Below the pieces are notes generated by a model. The model was not told where the DNA came from, did not search any database, and was given only the letters and a program-made list of their open reading frames with translations. The translations under genes were made by a program, and so were the position numbers. 64,000 bases of DNA from Epiperipatus broadwayi (Eukaryota; Onychophora; Udeonychophora; Euonychophora; Peripatidae): the NCBI GenBank assembly GCA_028023455.1, contig JAQFVV010000111.1, forward strand, positions 1,929,909 to 1,993,908, in the 5' to 3' direction. Shown here piece by piece: positions 24,560-35,612 of the stretch (position 1 is its first letter; each line of letters starts with the position of its first letter).

Positions 24560-25687
24560 TCAAATACCTTCTTTGTATTTGAATGGCTTCTTAAACGACT
24601 CTTCTCCTTTACTTTCCCCGGGATCACCTTTCTGTTTCGGTGTCCACGATCCCTTTTCTTGTGTGAGCTTCGGCTTCTCCGGCGGACGTTGAGCTTCCGG
24701 TTCGTATGGCCATCTCGGTCTATGACCACCCTCACCACTCTCCCTAGGAGTGACATTCCCGCTGGTGTGTCCTTCTTCTGTCCCACATTGGATCGTTCCC
24801 TATCTCTACCTTCTTCCATCGCTCTAACGGTGCATTATGATCGTATATACTCATGTCCAGAGCGTTAAGCAGCTCCGCCATTTCTCCAATGGATGCCTTC
24901 CTCATTCCCAACATCATCCTTTCCACGTTCATAGGCATATTGTGCCTTACAATTCAAATGATGTGACTTTCAGACATGTGACGCGTCCTTAGTCTCGCCA
25001 CTTGACGGTGAAAAAATTGAGAAAAATTTTCTTCCTTTTCCTCCCCGTATTTTTCTCGCATGATTTGGTACTGCACGAGTTCTTGGCGGTCTTCCGACCA
25101 GAAAGTCTCTCGTATCATCCTCTGATACTCCTCGAGGGTTGTGGGCTGTTGGGACAATGAGTCCCACCACTCTTGGCATTCCCACTTAAATGACTGCACG
25201 CTACCACCAACTTTCCCTCCTCTGGCATGGGATTCATGTCGAAGTTTCTTCGTAAGCTCCGTAAATGTTCTACCGGAGCTTCCCCCATTTGACCTGCAAA
25301 CGGTCGTACCTTTAGAAAGTGGTTCACTTGGTTATGTACCGCCACCTCCTTGCATTTTCCCATATGCTCCGGCCTTTCCGTCTCGCTAGGCCTCGGTCTT
25401 TGATTTCCATCCCTCTTCCCTTCATCTAAACTTCCTTCTACTTCTTTCTCGTTAGGTTTCTCCGCCCTTCCCTCACCTTTTATCCCTAGTCTCCGTTCTA
25501 TCTCCTGAAATTGGAGTTCCAGACTTTCCAATTTTTCTAAAATCTTCTCGGATATATTTATTTCCTTCTCTTCCGTCGCCTTCTGCTTTTCTCCATTTTG
25601 TTTATTTTTTGGCTTCATTTCTTTATCTATCTTATTATTAAGGTTATGTGCCAGGTTCGTCACCCTGGCTTCCAGTGGTCCTGTCAT
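24560..25687 (-). pseudogene. Gag-like polyprotein of the LTR element, frame-broken
   Basis: The frame starts at ATG 25687 with a charged N-terminus (EKILEKLESLELQFQEIERR, probable coiled coil). A capsid-like block follows: VRPFAGQMGE, LSGNAK and then, in a shifted frame from about 25185, W-x(3)-S-L-S-Q-Q-P-T-T-L-E-E-Y and an F-x-Q-F-F-x-R-Q-V-x-x-L segment. This order (F-x-G, G-x-A, W, then F-x-x-F) is that of retrotransposon Gag capsids. A third segment (24938-24744) gives AELLNALDMSIYDHN and W-K-K-V-E, and the end (from 24819) is basic and arginine-rich. No CCHC zinc knuckle or protease DSG/DTG is seen. At least two frame changes and a stop at 24954 interrupt it, so this copy probably makes no intact Gag unless errors in the sequence are involved. 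Confidence 0.75.
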
Positions 25688-25984
25688 GACCCACCTGATA
25701 CCTTTGCCCCTTCTTATCCTCTTGAACGATATCGTTTATGATATCTCACTATTGGATAAATTCTTAACCTCTGCTTTATATATATGTTTCAACATACATC
25801 AACGCTATTTCCCCACGACCCTATGAGAACCTTTTCATCCACACATTCGCCCGCAGAACATGCCCATCTACCATCTTTCCCATATGTTTTCACGCTCTTT
25901 CCGCTTTATCACCATTATCGCTTTTATTTTCCCTTTTATTTAAAAAAAAAAATCTGCTTACTTGCCCGTTCTCTAACATTCGCT

Positions 25985-26002
25985 GCCCCACGTTGGGCGC
26001 CA
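25985..26002 (-). other. Primer binding site, tRNA-Lys(CTT)
   Basis: On the minus strand, one base after the 5' LTR end, reads TGGCGCCCAACGTGGGGC. It is the exact complement of the 3' 18 nt of tRNA-Lys(CTT) including CCA, the Lys1,2 primer used by many retroelements. This fixes element orientation. Confidence 0.9.
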
Positions 26003-26003
26003 T

Positions 26004-27540
26004 TATAACACCCACCGACATATCTATATTCCTCCATTATGAACCCTAACCCGAAGCTTCGACGAGAGGTATTTATGAGCATGGTTTGAACCCATCTCAC
26101 GCGCCAATCTTACCAGTAGGTAGGAATTACCTCCTCGAAAACATATATATAGGTTCTGATATCTATCTGATGTGGTGACGCACCGAACTAGCTCAATCTC
26201 AAGGTTGGGGACATCTGTCTATCTAGAGAACAAGGCTATAAATTAACCAACACTGTCCTACGCATATATTTATTTTGCGATAGCTTAAAGCTCGAAATCC
26301 TTAATCTAACCCGGGTCTAATGGGATTTATTTTACTTGATCATATACCCTCCCAATAAATCTCTTCGAACCTACACATATGATTGCTATGCAAACACTCA
26401 GGCCATCCATTATCATACACACATATATATATCACGCTCATTCATCCACACACCAAATAATGCAAATACATATATATGTGAGTGGTATGATTAATATAGT
26501 CATATATCTAACTTTAAATATGAAATTTTAATATAGCAATTAACTGAGGTAACACGAATTCTTTATTGAGATACATATACTGAAAATAGTTGGTGACATG
26601 TCACTTTACCTGGACTCACTCGATTACACAAGTCTGTATTGACGTCTGGCCACGAACTTGATCTGGTGGATCTCACGGATGGCAAACAGTTCCAATGGTC
26701 GTTCGGTCCGGCGACAGGTTTCAGAGGTGGAGTAGTTGGTATACTCTCTCGCAAAGGTCTAAATCTCGAACTATTTTGGTCAACATTTCCTCTATGGAAC
26801 AAAATCTCTTGATTTATTATGACAGTTCGCAAGTCCGGTCAGGTGAATTCATGACGAGTATCCCCGGAGTCGAGTGATGACTAGCGCACAAATCCAATTT
26901 CCCCGACATTTTCTGACAAAAAAAATATTAAAAACTTCTTAAGAAAATCTTTGCGTCTTCCTTGTTAGGACTAAAGCCGCTTCTCTCCTTTTTTTTTCTT
27001 CTTTTTCCCACTCGAGCGCAAGACAAAAAAAAAGTTCTTTTGTATTCACCTTTAACTCTTCAAAATCTTTCTGCATATTCCTACACCGCTGACCAGTCCT
27101 TCCATTGTTCTTCAACACAAAAAAAAAACTATATCCACAGACCAGTTTTCCGCCTTCCCGGCGCCAGTTATTACCAAACTGCCTACAGCAATTCACTCAT
27201 CCTATTTCAGTCCTCACCTGTTCACAAGGTGACTCAACAAAAGAAAACACGTGTTACCAAAATTATTAATAAACTCAAAAAAAACTATGTGAATAAAATC
27301 TATCTAAGAATAATTAATTGCGCTTTATACCGCTCTACATATATAAGTGGTCGCAACCCCTCCGATACTAACTACGTATTTTTATACTCACACATACGCT
27401 ATATCTACATTACTTGTAACCGGGTTCGAATGACCGTCTACATATATTCTTTTATTTATTTGTTTATACATGGTCCCTACATTAACACTATCAATTATGT
27501 CATATTTTACATATGCGTATATTCGAACCCGTTTGTTACA
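26004..27540 (-). repeat. 5' LTR of the gag-only element
   Basis: 1537 bp and a near-identical partner of 22998-24537. On the minus strand it begins with TGTAACAAACGGG at 27540 and ends TGTTATA at 26004, with the primer site following. Short frames inside it, such as 26563-26832 (-) and 26962-27576 (+), recur in the other LTR and have no domain. Confidence 0.9.
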
Positions 27541-28631
27541 ATATATATGAAAATTAACTTATTGTTTTTACAATAAAAAACTTAAATCAATGTCATTTTC
27601 CACATGCATACTTACATATAAATTAATTCATAAATTGTACTGATATAAAAAATATTAAAATTAAATAATTAATGTTACCAGGATGTATGGTTTTCTTTTA
27701 CATTTTAAACATTTAATTTATAAATGGAAAGAAATATCTGGAGCTAAGTTCTCTACAACACTAAAAACATTTTTTTAATCTGTTGTGATAATTCTTTCTT
27801 TTTTCTCTTCTTTAAAAAAAACTTGAAACACAGTTCAAGACTTCCAGAATATTGTTCATGTGCACTACTATAAATCAAGAGGTACAAGGATCCAGATTTA
27901 GACATATTTCACAGAAATTATGTATTGGATCACATGATGGTGAAAAAAGACCAATATACAAAAGAGAACACCTACTCCATCTAGTTTTCTTCAATTAAAT
28001 TAGCAAACAGAATTCTGGAAAAATAAGAATTAGCAATCCATGCAATAACAATGTTTATTTCCTGGAAGTGATTGATAGCACTCAGTAATGATATATGGCT
28101 ATGCAGTCCTTACCAGCAATCCAGTCTTTCAGGACACAGCTTCAACTAATTTTTTCTTGCCTAAAGTTTCTTTTCAGAAGTATGACTTTTGATTTTTCTT
28201 CTGCCAAAATTCCCAACTTTAGTTTTAAAATTGTAAGTATAGCAATACACATGAAAAATAAGTCGGCTTGTTTTTTCTTATCACTATTTTTTAATTAAGT
28301 CCCCGGATAAATCAATTAATAAAATAAAATATCTAATCAATACACAAAAAAAGAAAATATATTTTTTGAATCTCTGACTTTGATAAAGGAAAAAAATATT
28401 CTTTTCTCTTTTACAAAAGAAAAAATTATATGAATGATAATAAAAAATTCTTTGATAATTTTACCCCATTTTAATGAATTATATCTTGCAAGATAATAAA
28501 AAAAACCTTAATTTTCTCATTTTAGTATTTAAATAGATAAAATAAAATATACATATTTTTATTCTTTGTGTTACAAATATATATGTACAAATAATGGAAA
28601 ATTCTTCCAATGCAAATTTTATTATATTTTA
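27541..28631. other. AT-rich DNA, no recognised feature
   Basis: AT-rich sequence. The patch 27800-28150 is less biased but shows no motif, and the frame 28095-28298 (+) has no domain. Confidence 0.5.
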
Positions 28632-28880
28632 TAAACTAAAGATCAGCATTTCAAGCTAATGTACATGTGCTTTTTTATGAATGTTAATAATAAATGAATA
28701 CTTTCATTTCCAGTGCTTAAGATTTGCCCATACTTAAGCATTTGGGTTGAAAGAATAGGTGGATTCATTCTATTCTTTCACAAAGCCTTTATGTTGTGTT
28801 GGAAATGAAAGTATTCATTTATTATTAACATTCATAAAAAAGCGCACGTACATTAGCTTGAAATGCTGATCTTTAGTTTA
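28632..28880. mobile_element. Fold-back element with 80-bp arms and nested hairpins
   Basis: Arms 28632-28711 and 28800-28880 are near-perfect inverted repeats (for example GATCAGCATTTCAAGCTAAT on the left and its complement on the right). The 88-bp centre holds two more hairpins: TGCTTAAG/CTTAAGCA with a loop (from about 28713) and GAAAGAATAG/CTATTCTTTC (from about 28749). It is non-coding. Confidence 0.75.
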
Positions 28881-29025
28881 TTACAATTTATATTCATTGC
28901 GCTATATAAATAAATATCTCATTTACATATATTTATTTATAAAATATATACGCAATGTATGTATATATCATCATCAATAGTAGTCTGTCCAATAGACAGG
29001 TCCAGAGAGTAGTCACTACATCAGT

Positions 29026-29679
29026 TCATCCATTCTTCCATTCCATTCTTTTCCTTGCCCACTTCCTCAATTCCACATAACCCCTTCCATCTCGTATATC
29101 ATCCAATAATGTCAATCTCTTCCGTCCTATCTTTTTATTTCCACTCACCATACCTTCCAAAACATCTTTCATTAAACTATAATCTTTTCTTAGTATATGT
29201 CCAATCCAGTTTCTCTTTCTCTCTTTGATACTTTCAATCAATCTTCTTTCCTCATTAACTCTTTTCAAAACTTCTTCATTTGTTATTTTATTCACCCAAC
29301 TGATTTTTTCCATTTTTCTCCATATCCACATCTCAAAAGCTTCCAGTCGTTTTTTAATTCTATTACTCAATGTCCATGTCTCACAACCATACATTAATAC
29401 ACTCCACACATAACATTTAATTAATCTTTTCCTTAATTCTCTTTCCATAGGTCCACAGAATATCTTCTTTCTTTTTACAAATGTCACCTTTGCCAATGCT
29501 ATTCTTCTTTTAACTTCATCTTCACTTCTTCCATCCTCACTCAACCAACAACCCAAATATCTAAATCCCTTCACCTGCTGCACCATGTCATCATGGATTC
29601 CAATTTGCAGTCTTTTTGCATCTCTCCCTATCCATAAACACTTAGTCTTTTCAATATTAATCTTCATTCCATATGCCAT
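29026..29679 (-). pseudogene. RTE-like ORF2, C-terminal part in shifted frame
   Basis: This frame continues the reverse transcriptase ORF. It opens YGMKINIEKTKCLW, the thumb-side motif that follows FADD by about 25 residues, then gives GFRYLGCWLSEDGR, a YGCETWTLS block, LEAFEMWIWRKMEKISW, and WIGHILRKD, ending in a basic tail at stop 29026-29028. The upstream frame (29657-31801) ends in YGIWNED at the same place, so a single small insertion or deletion near 29675 separates them. The C-terminal part is typical of RTE-like elements seen in arthropod genomes. Apart from the frameshift it has no internal stop over 217 codons. Confidence 0.88.
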
Positions 29680-31801
29680 ACATCCTTCTTAGATCTAATT
29701 TATTCAACATATTCTGAAGATCCTTTTCTTCCTCAGCAATAAGAGCCATATCATCTGCAAATCTTATACACTTTATTACTCTCCCTCCAACATTTGCTCC
29801 TCCACAGTCCAAATAATTATTTATCATATCTTCTAAATAAATATTAAACAAAACAGGTGACATACTACATCCTTGCCTAACTCCACTTTCTATATTCACT
29901 TCATCCGTCTCATTACATCCAAATCTAACTCTTATTCTTTGCCCATTATACATATTCCATATCAATCGTCTTTCTTTCCAGAATACTCCTTTATCTCTTA
30001 AGATAGACATCAGTTTATTCCAGCTTACTCTATCAAATGCCTTTTCTAAATCTACAAAACATATACCAATTCCTTTATCTCTTTCCATATATCTTTCTGC
30101 AATTGTCCTAACAATACCAATAGCATCTCTCGTGCTTTTCCCTTTCCGAAAACCAAACTGTTCTTCAGCAATATAATAGTCAACCTTCCCATAAATCCTT
30201 TGAGTTAAAATCCTCAATAACACCTTAGAAACATGAGACAATACACTTATTGTCCTATACTCTTCACATTTAACAGCTTTCTTCTTTTTAGCAATTGGAA
30301 TCACTATAGTTCTTAAAAAATCTTCAGGCCAAACTCCACTATTATATATCAAATTGCAAAGTCCAACCATTTCCTTCATAGTAAATTCTCCCATTTCTCT
30401 CAAAAATTCTATAGGTACTGCATCAAATCCAATAGCCTTACCATTCTTCATTTGTGCGATTGCCTTTCTTACTTCATCTGGCAGTATGTCCATACCTCTA
30501 TCATCCATTGCAACATCTTCTTCATTTTCAAGTTCATAACTAATTACATTATTTCCTCTACTAAACAGATACCGAATATATTCTTCCCATCTTTTTAATA
30601 TATCATTACTATTGGTTAACCTTCTTCCATTCTTATCCGCAATCTCACTTGCTACCCATGTCTTTTTCTCCCAAGAAATACTTTGTATTCTATCAAATGC
30701 TAGATCATATCTTTTCATCTGTTGAAACCTTTCTATCTCTTTACATTCTTGCTCCAACCACTTTTCTTTTGCTAAATCTGTTTCTCTTCTTAATTCATTA
30801 TTAAATTTCCTATATTCCTTTTGCCCTTCCTCAGTATTTATATTCTTCCACCTTCTCCGCACTTCCATCTTTTCCAACATACCTTCAGTTATCCAAGGTC
30901 TTTTAGCTTTTCTCGCACGAATAATACCTATTTCATTTTTTGCTATTTTCAAGAATCCCTCTTTAATTCTATTCCAACACTCATCAGAGCCATTAATATA
31001 GTTCCCATCCTGAACAATTCTTTTAAATTCACCCTCACATATTAAACCAAATTTTCCTTTTTTCATTTGTCTCAATTTATCCAAGTCCCATCTTGTGTAT
31101 CTTTTCCCTCTTTTAATTCTTTTTAAACTTAACTTTAATTTAGCCATCACCAAATTATGATCCGAATCTATATCAGCACCTGGCAAAGCATGTGAACCCT
31201 TAACAGCATTCTTATATCTATTCTGAATCAGTATATAATCAATTTGATAACGTTCTTTGTTACCTGGAGCTTTCCATGTATACAATCTTCTAATATGATT
31301 TTTAAAGCAAGTATTTGAAATGACAAACCCATTCTCTTTACAAAATTGTACAAGTCGACTACCCCTTTCATTTCTTTTCCCAATACCATAATTTCCAACA
31401 ATTTTCTCTTCCCTACCTTTCCCCACAACAGCATTCCAATCCCCCAATAGCAATATACATGCATTTTTTCCTTTACATTGAATACTTTCTTCTATCTTCT
31501 CATACATTTCATCAATTTCACTATCATCATGAGTACTAGTTGGCATATAAACTTGTACAATTACCAAATCCCTAGGACTTGCATTTATTCTCATCACCAT
31601 CAGTCTATCATTAATACCATCAACCTTTGCCACACTATTCCATATTTTCTTCCTCACAGCAATGCCAACTCCATTAATTGATCTATCACCACCTGAATAA
31701 AACAACTTTACATCTCCACTACTTACTTCTCCACATCCCTCCCACCTCACTTCACTTAATCCCATTACATCAATATTATTCAAATTCAACTCTCTTTTCA
31801 T
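29657..31801 (-). CDS. RTE-like LINE endonuclease / reverse transcriptase (ORF2)
   Basis: 714 codons, the longest open frame here. An APE-type endonuclease occupies residues 1-220: GLSEVRW with E17, LLLGDWNAVVG with D121 and N123, YQIDYILI with D188 and SDHNLV with D214-H215. It nicks target DNA to prime reverse transcription. A basic linker follows (about 230-430). Reverse transcriptase spans about 440-714: EEYRTISVLSHVSKV, QFGFRKGKSTRDA, CFVDLEKAFDRV (D584), SGVRQGCSMSPVLFN, and IRFADDMALIAE (D683-D684). All catalytic residues are present. The ATG at 31799-31801 is not the native start, since the frame continues upstream across the solo LTR. The protein is cut from its C-terminus by a frameshift at about 29675. 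It is a recently active but now broken copy. Confidence 0.92.
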   Translation of the reverse strand: MKRELNLNNIDVMGLSEVRWEGCGEVSSGDVKLFYSGGDRSINGVGIAVRKKIWNSVAKVDGINDRLMVMRINASPRDLVIVQVYMPTSTHDDSEIDEMYEKIEESIQCKGKNACILLLGDWNAVVGKGREEKIVGNYGIGKRNERGSRLVQFCKENGFVISNTCFKNHIRRLYTWKAPGNKERYQIDYILIQNRYKNAVKGSHALPGADIDSDHNLVMAKLKLSLKRIKRGKRYTRWDLDKLRQMKKGKFGLICEGEFKRIVQDGNYINGSDECWNRIKEGFLKIAKNEIGIIRARKAKRPWITEGMLEKMEVRRRWKNINTEEGQKEYRKFNNELRRETDLAKEKWLEQECKEIERFQQMKRYDLAFDRIQSISWEKKTWVASEIADKNGRRLTNSNDILKRWEEYIRYLFSRGNNVISYELENEEDVAMDDRGMDILPDEVRKAIAQMKNGKAIGFDAVPIEFLREMGEFTMKEMVGLCNLIYNSGVWPEDFLRTIVIPIAKKKKAVKCEEYRTISVLSHVSKVLLRILTQRIYGKVDYYIAEEQFGFRKGKSTRDAIGIVRTIAERYMERDKGIGICFVDLEKAFDRVSWNKLMSILRDKGVFWKERRLIWNMYNGQRIRVRFGCNETDEVNIESGVRQGCSMSPVLFNIYLEDMINNYLDCGGANVGGRVIKCIRFADDMALIAEEEKDLQNMLNKLDLRRMYGIWNED

Positions 31802-31812
31802 ATTTTTACTCT

Positions 31813-32436
31813 TGTTATAGTCCTCCCTTCTCTCAGAAGTGAACTATTCCAGATGTCTCCTTATCTGATTGGATTACGCATTGTTTGCCACAGGCCAATA
31901 GGCTGATGTATAGATAAAAACATAGCCGATGATTATTACAGGCCAATAAGCAACAATGCTTGCTGAATCCGAAGGTTTTCAATAAGGTCAGGGATCTGGG
32001 TATAAATAGTCAAACTTTTGTAAGAATCAGGGAAGAACGTGTCTAACCTGAAAAGACTCTTTGTGTTCTCCCAGGGAAGCTCTGCTAACCTAAACAGCAG
32101 CAAGTATTCTTATTGATAACACTATGCTATTTAGTCTACGCAGCTAGGCAAGTCCTGCAGAGACTGGATGCTACTAAGACCACTCTCGGCTTGAGGCAAG
32201 CTATCTTGTACAGTTGGAAGTCATAGATCCTACCTGTGAGGCAAGCCATCAGGTGTAGCTGGAAGTGGTAGGCAGGACCCAGAGTTTATATTAAACTCCA
32301 ATATTCAAATTGTAAATATTCACTTGTATATATTGTATTGTATATATTTGTAAATAATAATAAATATATTAATTGTAATACTTGTTTCAGTATTATTTAC
32401 TGTTGGTTGGGTCTGTAATCCAGACCAAACATAACA
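31813..32436 (+). mobile_element. Solo LTR inserted in the LINE ORF, 5-bp duplication ACTCT
   Basis: 624 bp bounded by TGTTAT (31813-31818) and ATAACA (32431-32436), perfect 6-bp inverted termini of TG...CA type. The flanks ACTCT at 31808-31812 and 32437-32441 are a 5-bp target duplication. Inside are a TATA box GGTATAAATAG (about 31997-32007) and AATAAATATATT-type polyadenylation signals (about 32358), which give plus orientation. No internal gag or pol remains, so LTR-LTR recombination removed it. It lies antisense to the LINE. A related LTR lies at 51404-51980. Confidence 0.92.
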
Positions 32437-32441
32437 ACTCT

Positions 32442-32517
32442 CAATATGTTTGTCTATTTTAAGATTTTTATTTAACTCTTTAAAGTATTTGTTTTTTGAG
32501 TTAGCTGATATACTCAC
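32442..32517 (-). pseudogene. RTE-like ORF2, N-terminal piece cut off by the solo LTR
   Basis: On the minus strand the frame reads ISANSKNKYFKELNKNLK then IDKHIES and stops abruptly at the LTR. Past the LTR the same frame resumes SKNMKRELNLNNIDV. The continuity through the duplicated five bases proves that the LTR landed inside an open LINE frame. The upstream frame between about 32517 and 32540 is not resolved. Confidence 0.75.
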
Positions 32518-32540
32518 TTGTGATGGGGTTCAACCATTCA

Positions 32541-35489
32541 TCTCCATCACAATATATATATATATATCATATCACATTATAATGTCAGTATATCTAGGTG
32601 CTGTACTTTAAAATTGGATTTATATTCAGACAGAAATGAAAATTAGAAATTTGTTCAGATTCAGGAATAGTGTTAATCAAGAGTATGCACTTTTGAAGAT
32701 TATTACTTCATAAATATATTATTTGCTTATGGTCTTATGAAAATTTTATTATATTTATGTCTGCATCTTAAACTGTAAGTCAGTTAGATCAAAGCGCTTC
32801 TAACATTATTATAGTATAACATTTCACCCCTATAAAATTTCAATAATTAACCTACTATCCATCCATTATCTTAGAATCAAGTAAAAATGAATTAAGTTTT
32901 CATTTGATTACTAGATTGCATTAATACATAAGGGAGTTATTTTCTATTTTATTGAAATAGCTCTAGAAAGTCTGATTTTGAAAAAAATTTGTATATGTGC
33001 TTTTGAAGATTATTACTTCATAAATATTATTATACATTTATAGAGCTGCATATTTAATAGCTATTGTTTATTAAAAGGGGTATTAAAATGAATAAAATGT
33101 ATATATACACATATATTAGTAAAGCCTGTGATTCAAAGATCCTGATTATGAAAGAATTTCATAATTTGTTTAACTTATTTTTTCTATACATTTAAAAGTA
33201 AACCTGTAAAGTAGAATTTTTATTCAAATCTTGCTCACAATATTATTTTCAGCAAAAGTCAAATTAAATGCTCAATTTAATTTTAAGTTTTTAAAATCAA
33301 ATATGCAGATATTTATTTTTTAAAAGTTAAATGTTTAAAACTAAATTTAAAAAATAATTTTACAATGTTATTTACATGTTGTCCCAATTATAGCAAGTGT
33401 TTAGGTCATAAGGAAAATAAATTTAATGATTTCACTTATTACATGCTCAATTTAACTTTAAATTGCAAAATCGTCATTTGAAGATGGCTGAAGCATTTTT
33501 TCGTTGGGTTCATATTAAAGTAATGCTTCATTTATTTGGAAAATAAAATGCAAATGTAATAGTTGTATTATTGGTCGTATCTAGTGAGTGGTTTTTAAAA
33601 TATTTTACGAGTTGTCTACTTTTCCCATTAACTAAATAAATGGCCAGTGACTTTCTGGCAATTTTATTTAAAAGCACACTCAAAAATTTTAATGCAAATA
33701 TATCAAATATGTAATTAGGTTCAACTCTTCAAAAAAATGATTTAGGGGGAAAGAAGTGTAAATTCGTAGCAGAATTATAAAGTCATATAATTTTTAGCAG
33801 TACAAATGTTGAGTATTTTGATTGAATAATAATAGTAATACAAACTCTCACTACTATTCTATCTCTTATACTGCAAGCTTTGGGTAATTGATAGTAATCA
33901 AATTGTAAAGTAATATAATTCTAATTAGTTCTGCTTTTTACTTTTATCAATGAAGATTTGGATTCAAATCTGAAACTAATGTAGTTATATATCAGACTAT
34001 TACCGTTAACTTCTTTGTAATTACTAAGTGAGTTGCCTGAAGTCAACAACTATATATTTTAGTAACCTTAATTCTAATATAAGTTGATTTAAAAGTTTAA
34101 TGCCAATGAACATCACTTGATTTCACTTACTACATTATAAATATGTGCAGTCTTTTTCTTCTCAATTTTGTTAATAGGTGATGCTAGTGTAGTACAACTA
34201 AAAAAGAAACTGAAAGAATTTGCCAAAATTAATTTTTGGATAAAAATTGAGATTTTAGTATTGTGGATGCAGCAACAGTAAAAATAATTAAATTTGTATT
34301 GTAATGTCACAACTGCTTTTTCTAATAATTTGCATAAGCTCATAAATTTGATTCTACAAAAAGCACTGTTAAACTATTATTTTTTCTTATCACAATGTTT
34401 TTTTTACCAGAAAATATGTTGCAGTGAATCCATCTGGCTCCTCACATCATCACTTAATATATTTAAAAGTAATCTTAATTGGAAAATTATGGAGTTACTT
34501 TTTTAATACCATGTATATTCACATAATGTTCCATTGATAAGGAATTGAAAAGGCAAAATTGAATTATTAGGGACAAGTAAACAATTTCTCCTAATATCAT
34601 ACAAGTTATCTCTTTTCTCCACTAACTGTTTGACCAGTAAATATCCAAATATTTTATTTAGGGCTACTAATGTAAGTGTAAAATTTCTCTACAACAGACT
34701 CCAACTAGTGATTATTGTCCATAATTCTTTAGTCTAGGGATATAGTATGTCCAGGATATACATCTGCAGTATACACTTCAAAGAGGATGTGCAGTACATA
34801 TTTCAAAGAGGTGTAGTAGTTTTTTTTAAGAACAGCAATTTTATATAAAATAGAAGTTAGTAAAAAACATTTGAGAGGGATGGGTGGGTACAAATAGCAA
34901 CCTGACTTTATTCAAGAACTAAAATTCTTGAATTCTCCACTGAATAATACAAATTTATTCAAATATTTGTAATATTCTGAGATATTAATACAATATAATT
35001 TAAATATTTTTAGATAGCAGGGGAATGTGTAAAATACTAACTTAGGTCAAATTATATTCATATGGGCATACAGGTGTGTCTTTGAGAATAGTGTGTGTTC
35101 ATGGATTATTTTCCACTTATTTTGTTTATCTAATTTTTTTTTAAGTACTATTATTCAAGTAGACTGATAACTATTAAAAGAATAATTTATTTCTTTTTTA
35201 ATATTATTTTGATTTTTAACAATTAATATAATAATATTCCATTCTATATATGTGATATAAGATGTAAAACAGAAATTTCAACATGTTTTCCACTAGTGAA
35301 AAGATGTGGAATTATCTATCTTTAAGTTAACTGATGTTTTAAATATAATGACTAGGAAGTGGTTTGACACCAATCTTTGATTGAAAAAGTGCAATTATCT
35401 AGATATCTTAAGGGGCTAAAAACAGTTTTTTTTAATATTTTTAAAGGATATTGAATGGTGAAAAACTAAAGAGTGTGCAATAGTTATAA
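32541..35489. other. AT-rich DNA with a small direct repeat
   Basis: No gene recognised. CTTTTGAAGATTATTACTTC recurs near 32691 and 33000 in the same orientation. The frames 34113-34343 (-) and 34294-34506 (+) are short, without domains. Confidence 0.5.
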
Positions 35490-35548
35490 TAAGCTGTATT
35501 GATAAATGCTACCAAGAAAAAGCATTTAAAAAATCTCTATCTAGAAAT

Positions 35549-35612
35549 TGTCCCTATTCTCAGACCAGTTTTACACTTTTGGCATTTCTCAATGAGGTGC
35601 TTAGACACCAGA
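35549..35612 (-). ncRNA. Decayed hammerhead-like motif
   Basis: On the minus strand the core is TTGAGAA in place of CTGANGA, and TAAA replaces GAAA. Stem III is ACTGGT. The order and length match the copy at 36055-36113. It is probably inactive. Confidence 0.4.

Larger units (their letters stand above)
22998..27540 (-). mobile_element. Gag-only LTR retrotransposon, complete, young
   Basis: Two direct LTRs (22998-24537 and 26004-27540) enclose 1466 bp. Orientation is minus: the primer binding site adjoins the right LTR and a G-rich polypurine tract adjoins the left. The internal part encodes only gag-like protein, with no protease, reverse transcriptase, RNase H or integrase, so mobilisation must depend on another element. 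The LTRs are longer than the internal region. About ten substitutions plus small indels separate the LTRs (under 1 percent), so insertion is recent. Flanks ATAT (22994-22997 and 27541-27544) could be a 4-bp target duplication, but the TA-rich context makes this weak. Confidence 0.88.
28960..32520 (-). mobile_element. RTE-like non-LTR retrotransposon, nearly full length, with nested solo LTR
   Basis: On the minus strand it runs from near 32520 to about 28960 and encodes endonuclease, reverse transcriptase and a C-terminal domain. It has two lesions: a solo LTR (31813-32436) inside the N-terminal part and one frame change near 29675. The 3' end has TTGATGATGATATATAC (about 28978-28962), like TGA-rich RTE tails. 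Removing the insertion joins KHIES on one side to SKNMKREL on the other through the duplicated ACTCT, so the frame was open before insertion. The 5' end may lie near 32540, where a TA microsatellite begins. Confidence 0.85.

Noticed and set aside
26962-27576. 204-codon plus-strand frame and the similar frame at 24247-24582
   Set aside because: They lie within the two LTRs, antisense to the element, with no domain; they are by-products of LTR sequence.
30354-31681. Several plus-strand frames opposite the LINE ORF
   Set aside because: They are antisense shadows of the endonuclease/RT frame.
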